Of a DNA stretch of 7,189 bases, positions 1 through 5,176 are shown in pieces. This DNA comes from an uncultured Lachnospiraceae bacterium (lineage in GTDB: Bacteria; Bacillota; Clostridia; Lachnospirales; Lachnospiraceae). Position numbers and translations under genes: made by a program. The notes beneath the pieces were generated by a model. That model saw only the letters and a list, made by a program, of their open reading frames with translations, was not told the origin of the DNA and did not search any database. Where the stretch lies: positions 1 to 7,189 of the forward strand of contig CAOKHR010000122.1 of assembly GCA_948468325.1 (NCBI GenBank). The letters run 5' to 3'. The first letter of the stretch is position 1. Each line of letters begins with the position of its first letter.

Positions 1-961
1 TACCGTATCCAATATTGAACAGTATTATTTTGACGTAAAGCGAAAAGATAAAGTGGAAGTTCTTACAAGGCTTCTGGATTATTACAATCCGAAAGGCTCT
101 ATCGTATTTTGCAATACCAAAAGAATGGTAGACGAGCTGGCGCATGAACTGACGCTTCGGGGCTATTTTGCGGAAGGACTGCACGGCGATATGAAACAGG
201 CACAAAGAGACCGGGTAATGGCAAATTTCCGCAAGGGAAAGACAGATATTTTAATTGCAACGGATGTTGCCGCAAGAGGGCTTGATATTGACTATGTAGA
301 AGCAGTATTTAATTATGATATTCCGCAGGATGATGAATATTACGTACACAGGATCGGCCGTACCGGACGTGCAGGAAGGACAGGAAAGGCATTCAGTTTT
401 GTCAAAGGCAAAGAAGTATATAAGCTGAAAGATATTATGCGTTACTGTAAGACAAAAATATATGCACAGCCGATTCCGTCATCGGAAGACGTAGCGCAGA
501 TGAGAGCCGAAAAAGTAATGGACAAGATTACTTCTATTATAGAAGAAGAAAATCTGCGTGACATGATTAATTTCATTGAAAAACAGATTAACGAGTCAGA
601 TTATACGGCAATGGATATTGCCGCGGCATTTTTAAAGCAGGCGCTTGGCGGGGCAGAATCTGTGCCGGAAAGCTATAATGCAAATGACAGGTATGATTTT
701 GGCGATACCGGTGCGGAAGACGGTATGGTACGTCTGTTTATCAATATCGGCAAAAAGCAGAAAGTAAAGCCGGGTGATATTTTAGGCGCCGTTGCAGGCG
801 AGTCCGGCAAGAAAGGCGATCTGGTGGGTGCCATTGATATGTATGATAAATTTACTTTTGTAGAAGTGCCGAAAGAGTATGGGAAAAAAGTGCTGGCCGC
901 GATGAAGAATGCACAGATTAAGGGCAATAGCATTAATATTGAACCGGCGAACAGCAGGTAA
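1..961 (+). CDS. DEAD-box ATP-dependent RNA helicase, C-terminal part (5' truncated)
   Basis: The frame is open from base 2 (first full codon) to a TAA at 959-961, giving 319 residues; the true start lies upstream of the window, so the GTG at 53 is not the start. The whole second RecA-like domain is visible: motif IV region IVFCNTKR (residues 34-41 of the visible part), HGD (61-63), motif V ATDVAARGLD (86-95) and motif VI HRIGRTGR (116-123). The Walker A, DEAD and SAT motifs must lie upstream. After a charged helical linker, about residues 241-315 match a DbpA-type RNA-binding domain (VRLFINIGKK, GDILGAVAGE, KFTFVEVP). Members of this family unwind RNA with ATP in ribosome assembly or cold adaptation, and the DbpA-type domain suggests rRNA binding. 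The exact paralogue (DbpA, CshA or DeaD type) cannot be fixed from this part. The next gene follows after 21 bases, so the two are probably co-transcribed. Confidence 0.95.
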   Translation, partial: TVSNIEQYYFDVKRKDKVEVLTRLLDYYNPKGSIVFCNTKRMVDELAHELTLRGYFAEGLHGDMKQAQRDRVMANFRKGKTDILIATDVAARGLDIDYVEAVFNYDIPQDDEYYVHRIGRTGRAGRTGKAFSFVKGKEVYKLKDIMRYCKTKIYAQPIPSSEDVAQMRAEKVMDKITSIIEEENLRDMINFIEKQINESDYTAMDIAAAFLKQALGGAESVPESYNANDRYDFGDTGAEDGMVRLFINIGKKQKVKPGDILGAVAGESGKKGDLVGAIDMYDKFTFVEVPKEYGKKVLAAMKNAQIKGNSINIEPANSR

Positions 962-982
962 CGTTTCGTAAAGGAGAAAGAA

Positions 983-1450
983 ATGTCAATTGAAAGAGTA
1001 AAAGCATATTTTGAAAAATTTGAAATGGCAGACCGGATACAGGAGTTTGAAGTGTCCAGCGCGACAGTAGAACTGGCTGCTGCAGCATTGGGCTGTGAGC
1101 CGGAGAGGATAGCAAAGACGCTTTCCTTTCTGCTGGACGGACAGGCAATCTTAATTGTCGCTGCAGGAGATGCCAGGATTGACAATTCGAAGTACAAAGC
1201 AAAGTTCGGGAAAAAAGCAAAGATGATTTTTTTTGACGATGTAGAAAATTTTATCGGACATGCTGTAGGAGGCGTGTGCCCTTTTGCAGTCAACGAAGGC
1301 GTGACAGTCTATCTGGATGAGTCATTAAAGCGTTTTGAGACGGTTTTTCCCGCCTGCGGCAGTTCCAACAGCGCAATTGAACTTTCACTGCCGGAACTGG
1401 AAAAATATTCAGGTTACGCAGAGTGGGTAGATGTCTGTAAAGAAATCTGA
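983..1450 (+). CDS. YbaK/EbsC (ProX-like) aminoacyl-tRNA deacylase
   Basis: A 155-residue protein, the usual length for free-standing YbaK/EbsC/ProX trans-editing enzymes. These hydrolyse mischarged aminoacyl-tRNAs, typically Cys-, Ala- or Ser-tRNA depending on the subfamily, in the cytoplasm. The family lysine is visible in RIAKTLSF (K45), as is the substrate-pocket glycine/proline loop GGVCP (96-100). The motifs SSATVELAAAALG near 25-37 and ACGSSNSAIELS near 124-135 are also typical of the family. The start at 983 is supported by AAAGGAG at 970-976 with a 6-base spacer. It lies 21 bases after the helicase stop with no promoter visible, so it is probably the distal gene of that operon, and a terminator follows at 1484. 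The family call is strong. The amino acid and tRNA specificity cannot be read from the sequence, so no precise gene symbol is given. Confidence 0.9.
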   Translation: MSIERVKAYFEKFEMADRIQEFEVSSATVELAAAALGCEPERIAKTLSFLLDGQAILIVAAGDARIDNSKYKAKFGKKAKMIFFDDVENFIGHAVGGVCPFAVNEGVTVYLDESLKRFETVFPACGSSNSAIELSLPELEKYSGYAEWVDVCKEI

Positions 1451-1483
1451 CAATATTTAGAAAGTATCACAGAGAGGTAAAAA

Positions 1484-1528
1484 GAGATGTGCGCCAGTGC
1501 AAAATCAGCTGGCGGCATCTCATTTTTT
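1484..1528 (+). terminator. Intrinsic terminator after the deacylase gene
   Basis: The left arm GAGATG (1484-1489) and CGCCAG (1492-1497) pairs with CTGGCG (1509-1514) and CATCTC (1516-1521). A small internal bulge (TG against G) separates the two 6-bp helices and the loop is about 11 bases. Six Ts follow at 1523-1528. This is a classic Rho-independent terminator, and it isolates the helicase/deacylase unit from the regulated BlaI unit downstream. Confidence 0.88.
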
Positions 1529-1599
1529 ATGCCCAGGGGCGTCTCAATATGACAAACTTTTTTGAAATTGCTTTAAAAGGAAAAATAAATATCTTTGGC

Positions 1600-1629
1600 T
1601 TGACATAAGCGGTTTACAAGGCGTAAACT
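1600..1629 (+). promoter_or_regulatory. Sigma-A type promoter of the BlaI/M56 operon
   Basis: A perfect -35 TTGACA (1600-1605) is followed after 18 bases by TAAACT (1624-1629), a 4/6 match to TATAAT. Transcription would begin near 1636, between the two dyads described separately. The -10 and most of the spacer lie inside the first dyad, so repressor binding would block RNA polymerase. The -35 is convincing. The -10 choice is less certain: TACAAT (1629-1634) is a better hexamer but leaves a 23-base spacer, which is too long. Confidence 0.72.
1611..1629 (+). promoter_or_regulatory. Operator dyad 1 (proximal to -10), probable BlaI-family binding site
   Basis: The core GTTTAC (1612-1617) and GTAAAC (1623-1628) form a 6-bp inverted repeat around a 5-base centre. 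It overlaps the -10 of the operon promoter. Known BlaI/MecI operators carry TACA and TGTA half-sites. Here the left half keeps TACA and the right reads CGTA, so this site is slightly less symmetric than dyad 2. Its role as the repressor's own operator is inferred from position and the adjacent repressor gene. Confidence 0.75.
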
Positions 1630-1637
1630 ACAATCAG

Positions 1638-1656
1638 GGTTTACACCTTGTAAACC
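1638..1656 (+). promoter_or_regulatory. Operator dyad 2 (around +1), probable BlaI-family binding site
   Basis: GGTTTACA (1638-1645) and TGTAAACC (1649-1656) form a perfect 8-bp inverted repeat around the 3-base centre CCT, with TACA/TGTA half-sites as expected of BlaI/MecI operators. The centre lies 27 bp from that of dyad 1. The site sits at or just after the predicted transcription start and upstream of the GGAGG (1674-1678) of the repressor gene. A hairpin in the 5' leader RNA is also possible from this repeat, but the paired arrangement with dyad 1 favours a DNA operator. Confidence 0.78.
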
Positions 1657-1688
1657 ACACGCAAAAACAGATTGGAGGATACCGGAAT

Positions 1689-2054
1689 ATGGCAGAATAC
1701 AGATTAGGAGACGCAGAAATGCAGTTTGCTGATTTGATATGGAAAAATGAACCTATATCATCGGGAGAATTAGTAAAACTGTGCGAAAAACAGCTATGCT
1801 GGAAAAAGTCGACGACGCACACAGTACTGCGGAGAATCTGCGAAAAAGGACTTTTTCAAAACAAAAACGGGCAGGTAAAGTCGCTTGTCAGTAAAGATGA
1901 ATTTCTTGCCGGGCAGAGCGAATCATTTATAGAAAAGACGTTCGGAGGTTCTCTCCCGAGATTTCTGGCAGCATTTACTTCGCGCAAAAAAATTTCGGAA
2001 AACGAAATGCAGGAAATTCTTAAAATCATCGGAGAAAATCAGGAAATACCATAA
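1689..2054 (+). CDS. BlaI/MecI/CopY-family transcriptional repressor
   Basis: A 121-residue protein, the normal length for BlaI/MecI-type winged-helix repressors that bind DNA as dimers. Residues 5-20 (RLGDAEMQFADLIWKN) match the family's first helix. Residues 38-55 (WKKSTTHTVLRRICEKGL) match the recognition helix and start of the wing, and the C-terminal third has the dimerisation helices. GGAGG at 1674-1678 precedes the ATG by 10 bases. Two dyads with TACA/TGTA half-sites overlap the promoter just upstream, so autorepression is likely. The M56 protease gene follows 14 bases later, the usual two-gene arrangement. In staphylococcal BlaI and MecI, induction leads to cleavage at an Asn-Phe bond. 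By eye the equivalent here is A95-F96 in FLAAFTSRKKIS, so the Asn is absent. The family is certain; the target genes other than its own operon are unknown. Confidence 0.93.
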   Translation: MAEYRLGDAEMQFADLIWKNEPISSGELVKLCEKQLCWKKSTTHTVLRRICEKGLFQNKNGQVKSLVSKDEFLAGQSESFIEKTFGGSLPRFLAAFTSRKKISENEMQEILKIIGENQEIP

Positions 2055-2068
2055 CGGGAGGTAGAAAT

Positions 2069-3061
2069 ATGGAGAGTATGCTTTATCGTGTTTTTTCACA
2101 AATTTTAAATATGAGCATTACATCAGGAATTGTCATATGTGTTGTTTTGGGATTCCGCATTTTATTGAAAAAAGCGCCCAAAATTTTCAGTTATCTGTTG
2201 TGGAGTGTCGTATTGTTCCGTATGCTGTGTCCGCTGGCGGTTACATCACCTTTTTCCGCATTAAAACCGTTGGATGCATCGGTAGACGAAGCCGGAAGAA
2301 TGGAATTCATTCGTCCCCAATTGCCTGAAAACGAGACTGTGCCAAATGCGGTTTTTAAGCAGCCGGATAAAGGCGGCGAAACAGTACCCGTACAAGAGGA
2401 ATCTGCAATACGGGCAGTACCGGCACAAAAAACTGACGGCAGAAAACCGGCAGTCAGATTCGTAAGCATTGTCTGGTTTCTGGGCGTCCTTGCAATGACG
2501 GTATATGCAGTCGCAAGTTATATAATTTTCAGAAGAAAACTAAAAGGGGCCTTTCGAAAAAAAGACAATATATATATTTCGGATGCTATAGATACCCCGT
2601 TTGCGCTGGGAGTCGTATCACCGGGAATCTATCTTCCAGCTTTTCTGACAGAAAAAGAGGCATCCTATGTTATTATGCATGAACAGACGCATATTCGCCG
2701 GGGAGATACGGTCTTTAAAATATTTGCTTTTGCGGCGTTGACGCTGCACTGGCTGAATCCTTTGGCATGGGCTGCTTTTTATGCGGCAGAAAAGGATATG
2801 GAGATGTCTTGTGATGAAGCAGTAATGAAAAAAATGAAAGACGATATACGTGCAGATTATTCTAAAACACGGTTAAGCCTTGCTGCGGGAAAAAGAATTG
2901 CGGCAGGCGTACCGCTTGCATTCGGCGAAGGGGATACAAAAAGCAGGGTAAAAAATATCATGCGGTATAAAAAGCCGGCGGCAGCAGTAGTTTTTGCAGC
3001 GGCGTTTGCAGTTTTGGGATGCGTGATTATTTTGCTGACAGTTATGGAGAAGACGGAGTAA
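2069..3061 (+). CDS. BlaR1/MecR1-like M56 membrane zinc metalloprotease, closing early after its last membrane helix
   Basis: 330 residues with the topology of the BlaR1 protease module. Membrane helices lie at about 14-33, 40-60, 131-153 and 303-324, and a hydrophilic loop spans roughly 65-128. The gluzincin site is clear: HEQTH (204-208) followed by EKDMEMSCDEAV (241-252), which supplies the downstream Glu. The SRVKNIMRYKKP stretch before the last helix is also typical of clostridial M56 proteins. The start is set by GGGAGG at 2056-2061 with a 7-base spacer, 14 bases after the repressor stop. Known members sense a signal through an extracytoplasmic C-terminal domain and trigger inactivation of the BlaI repressor. 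Here the frame ends only six or so residues after the last helix (TVMEKTE), leaving no sensor domain. The likely remainder is in the -1 frame from about 3019, so this may be one frameshifted gene spanning 2069-3642. Confidence 0.92.
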   Translation: MESMLYRVFSQILNMSITSGIVICVVLGFRILLKKAPKIFSYLLWSVVLFRMLCPLAVTSPFSALKPLDASVDEAGRMEFIRPQLPENETVPNAVFKQPDKGGETVPVQEESAIRAVPAQKTDGRKPAVRFVSIVWFLGVLAMTVYAVASYIIFRRKLKGAFRKKDNIYISDAIDTPFALGVVSPGIYLPAFLTEKEASYVIMHEQTHIRRGDTVFKIFAFAALTLHWLNPLAWAAFYAAEKDMEMSCDEAVMKKMKDDIRADYSKTRLSLAAGKRIAAGVPLAFGEGDTKSRVKNIMRYKKPAAAVVFAAAFAVLGCVIILLTVMEKTE

Positions 3062-3642
3062 GGATTCTTTATTCTGCAAAAGCAGATATTACGCACGACG
3101 GAATAGCAGACAGGATAGATCTTGTTCTTGGGACAAAGGATATGGATACACCGGCAGAAGATTTGCTGGAGGGAATTACATGCGGCTATTTAAAGATTTA
3201 TAAGGGATTGGGAAAAGATGTATATGAGCAGGAGGCGTGTTTTATCAGCGAACGGTTTTCCCATTCCCATGCTGCAAACGGACAGATTAGTCTTGTAAAA
3301 AAAGACGGACAGGATTATCTTTTACTTAGCAATATGTACAGCATGGGAGGAAACAGTGAATACAGTTATGCAGTATTTTATATCGACACAGATTTAAAAA
3401 CAGCAGTCTGCACAGAGGAAGATATGATTGAATTTGTATCTGATCCCGAGGAAACAGGCGGCAGAACAGAACCAAAACCGGAAGATGTTCTTCCGGATTT
3501 CCGGCAGAATTTAAGCAAATGGCTGGAGGATGGAGTTTTGTTTGTATCATGTGATTTGGATGATTCGCCAAATATCTGCATTACAAAAGAGGGCGCAGAG
3601 TATCAGGCGATCGATTATTACAACAGAGTATGGGAACGTTAA
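3019..3642 (+). CDS. Probable extracytoplasmic C-terminal domain of the M56 protein, separated by a frameshift
   Basis: The frame overlaps the M56 gene by 43 bases, is shifted by -1, and stops at a TAA (3640-3642). The nominal ATG at 3019 lacks a ribosome binding site (TTTTGGG precedes it) and there is no signal peptide. An independent 207-residue cytoplasmic protein is therefore less likely than the lost tail of the protease. A junction around 3035-3050 would give a complete membrane helix ending CVIILLT followed by YGEDGVRILYSAKAD, and a total of about 520-530 residues. The tail starts with ADITHDGIADRIDL (22-35), which resembles the acidic DxxxDGxxD calcium loop of FG-GAP/VCBS repeats. It then alternates beta-strand-like segments, an acidic Pro-rich stretch (141-160) and a last DFRQNLSKWLEDGVLFVS unit (160-177). 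No SxxK, SxN or KTG transpeptidase motifs are seen, so a beta-lactam sensor is unlikely. The ligand is unknown. Confidence 0.7.
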   Translation: MRDYFADSYGEDGVRILYSAKADITHDGIADRIDLVLGTKDMDTPAEDLLEGITCGYLKIYKGLGKDVYEQEACFISERFSHSHAANGQISLVKKDGQDYLLLSNMYSMGGNSEYSYAVFYIDTDLKTAVCTEEDMIEFVSDPEETGGRTEPKPEDVLPDFRQNLSKWLEDGVLFVSCDLDDSPNICITKEGAEYQAIDYYNRVWER

Positions 3643-3648
3643 AGGAGG
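3642..3648 (+). promoter_or_regulatory. nudC: Ribosome binding site fixing the nudC start
   Basis: AAGGAGG lies 4 bases before the ATG at 3653. The open frame extends upstream to an ATG at 3530, but that extension overlaps the preceding coding frame, lacks a Shine-Dalgarno sequence and shows no family similarity. The start at 3653 is therefore preferred. Confidence 0.85.
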
Positions 3649-3652
3649 AACT

Positions 3653-4501
3653 ATGATTCAGGATATTGCACCGCATCGTTATGATGTGGCTTATCGGATG
3701 CCGGAGGCAGGAGAAAATGACAGGATGCTGATTTACAATAAAGGAGGGCTTTTGTGCCGTGTGGAAGAAGATTCGGTCAGCTATCCGTCTGTCGGTGCAA
3801 TTGCAGAAGTTTATCCGGATATATACAAAGAAGCCGCATTTTTTTTTCGTATAGATGACAGGAATTATTTTGGCCTGTTAAACGCAGAATTTGGCCCAAT
3901 GGAAAATTATTTCTTTCTGCCAAAAGAAAAACTGCGGAGTGTAAGGCCAATTTGGAAAGCATTTGCCGGAATTACAGGATTTCAGTTACATAACTGGTAT
4001 GCAGCTAATCGTTATTGCAGTTCCTGCCGGACCAAAATGCAGCATCACGGCAGGGAGAGGGCGCTGGTGTGTCCGGATTGCGGAAAGATTATTTATCCGC
4101 AGATTTGCCCAGGCGTCATTGTGGGCGTGATAAACAAAGACCGCATTTTAATGACAAAATATGCAGTAAGCCACAGCAAATTTAAAAAATATGCCCTTGT
4201 GGCAGGCTATACGGAAGTCGGTGAAAGTCTGGAAGATACGGTGCGCAGAGAGGTGATGGAGGAAGTCGGGCTGAAAGTAAAAAATATCCGTTATTATAAA
4301 AGTCAGCCGTGGTCATTTACGGATACGCTTTTGACAGGGTTTTTCTGCGATGTGGACGGAAGTCCGGAGATTAAGATGGATGAAGAAGAATTGTCCGCGG
4401 CAGAATGGTTTGGTAGAGACGAGATTCCGCCGGAAAGGTCGGAAGCGGAGGTCAGTCTGACAGGAGAGATGATAGACGCCTTTTTGAAAAATCAAATATA
4501 A
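3653..4501 (+). CDS. nudC: NudC-type NADH/NAD+ pyrophosphatase (Nudix hydrolase)
   Basis: 282 residues with the three-part NudC build: an N-terminal beta domain (about 1-110), a zinc ribbon with C122/C125 and C140/C143, and a Nudix domain. The Nudix box GX5EX7REUXEEXGU is complete from G185 to L207, with R199, E200, E203 and E204. SQPW (217-220) is the NADH-pyrophosphatase signature that separates NudC from other Nudix enzymes. The usual SQPWPFP reads SQPWSFT here. The enzyme splits NAD(H) to NMN(H) and AMP with Mg or Mn, and NudC of E. coli also removes NAD caps from RNA. The gene starts 10 bases after the end of the M56 C-terminal frame with no promoter between, so it may be transcribed from the BlaI-controlled promoter. 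This could equally be simple read-through packing. A 105-base gap follows. Confidence 0.93.
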   Translation: MIQDIAPHRYDVAYRMPEAGENDRMLIYNKGGLLCRVEEDSVSYPSVGAIAEVYPDIYKEAAFFFRIDDRNYFGLLNAEFGPMENYFFLPKEKLRSVRPIWKAFAGITGFQLHNWYAANRYCSSCRTKMQHHGRERALVCPDCGKIIYPQICPGVIVGVINKDRILMTKYAVSHSKFKKYALVAGYTEVGESLEDTVRREVMEEVGLKVKNIRYYKSQPWSFTDTLLTGFFCDVDGSPEIKMDEEELSAAEWFGRDEIPPERSEAEVSLTGEMIDAFLKNQI

Positions 4502-4516
4502 AATATGTGAAAAAAG

Positions 4517-4546
4517 GTGGCAGATAATCTGTTTTGGGGGTATACT
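4517..4546 (+). promoter_or_regulatory. Possible promoter of the signal peptidase operon
   Basis: TATACT (4541-4546) is a 5/6 match to the -10 consensus, with GTGGCA (4517-4522, 4/6 to TTGACA) 18 bases upstream. It lies in the 105-base gap between nudC and the signal peptidase gene. The small palindrome CAGATAATCTG (4521-4531) falls between the two hexamers. No convincing terminator for nudC is seen in this gap. The -35 is weak, so this is a tentative call. Confidence 0.45.
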
Positions 4547-4606
4547 AGATAGAAGCGGTACATAGCAAAGAATACATCGGTATATGGAAAGGACAGAGTA
4601 TAGAAA

Positions 4607-5176
4607 ATGTCAGAAGAAAGTGCAATGCAGAAAAGGAAGAAAGAGGAGTCGACAATAAAAGAAGTGCTTAGCTGGGTTATAACAATTGCGCTGGCGGTTG
4701 TGGCAGCGTTATTCATCAAAAATTACGTGATTATCAATGCAAATATTCCTTCCGGCTCTATGGAAAATACGATTATGACGGGAGACCGGCTGTTCGGGAA
4801 CCGTCTGGCGTATAACGGAAAAGATCCGTCGCGCGGAGACATTGTTATATTTAAGTATCCGGATAACGAAGAGGAGAATTACGTAAAGCGTGTAATCGGG
4901 CTCCCGGGCGAAACGGTAGAAATCAGAGACGCTCAGATTTTTATCAACGGTTCAGAGGAACCTTTAAAGGAAGACTATTTAAAAGAAGAGTGGACAGTGG
5001 CTGCGGGACCATATTATTTTGAAGTGCCGGAGGACTGCTATCTGGTTTTGGGAGACAACAGAAATAATTCCTGGGATGCAAGATACTGGGAGAATACTTA
5101 TGTTGCAAAAGAAAAGATTCTTGGAAAGGCGGTATTCCGTTACTATCCAATCGGAGAGGCAGGTTCTTTGTATTAG
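4607..5176 (+). CDS. lepB: Type I signal peptidase
   Basis: 189 residues, the usual size of the short Gram-positive SipS/LepB type with one N-terminal membrane anchor (about 19-38) after a charged cytoplasmic tail rich in K and E. The catalytic Ser-Lys dyad is visible: IPSGSM (47-52) with nucleophile S51, and YVKRVIGLPGE (92-102) with general base K94. Box E reads GDNRNNSWDAR (149-159), where the last triplet is DAR rather than the common DSR. The enzyme cleaves signal peptides from Sec- and Tat-exported proteins on the outer face of the membrane. AAAGGA at 4588-4593 is 13 bases before the ATG at 4607, rather far. The in-frame ATG at 4625 is an alternative start but has only a weak AGAAGA upstream, and both keep all functional parts. 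The stop TAG is immediately followed by the ATG of the next gene. Confidence 0.95.
   Translation: MSEESAMQKRKKEESTIKEVLSWVITIALAVVAALFIKNYVIINANIPSGSMENTIMTGDRLFGNRLAYNGKDPSRGDIVIFKYPDNEEENYVKRVIGLPGETVEIRDAQIFINGSEEPLKEDYLKEEWTVAAGPYYFEVPEDCYLVLGDNRNNSWDARYWENTYVAKEKILGKAVFRYYPIGEAGSLY

Noticed and set aside
673..1293. Minus-strand open frame of 206 codons across the helicase/deacylase junction
   Set aside because: It is antisense to two clear protein-coding genes, has no ribosome binding site or recognisable domain, and is rich in Ser/Pro as expected of a shadow frame.
1487..1552. A 21-codon frame (ATG to TGA) with AGAGAGG upstream, after the deacylase gene
   Set aside because: It lies across the intrinsic terminator, whose hairpin and T-run fully explain the sequence. 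The composition has no protein-like character I can defend.
1562..1591. Second promoter-like pair TTGAAA / TAAATA upstream of the BlaI promoter
   Set aside because: The -10 match is poor in an AT-rich stretch, and the TTGACA at 1600 with overlapping operators is a far better candidate.
3013..3019. Programmed -1 frameshift signal T TTG GGA in the M56 gene
   Set aside because: The phase is right, but the heptamer is not a known efficient slippery sequence, I see no clear downstream stem, and slipping here would cut the last membrane helix short. A plain indel further downstream is more likely.
3530..3652. Upstream extension of the nudC frame to an ATG at 3530
   Set aside because: It overlaps the preceding coding frame and has no ribosome binding site, while AAGGAGG sits just before the ATG at 3653.
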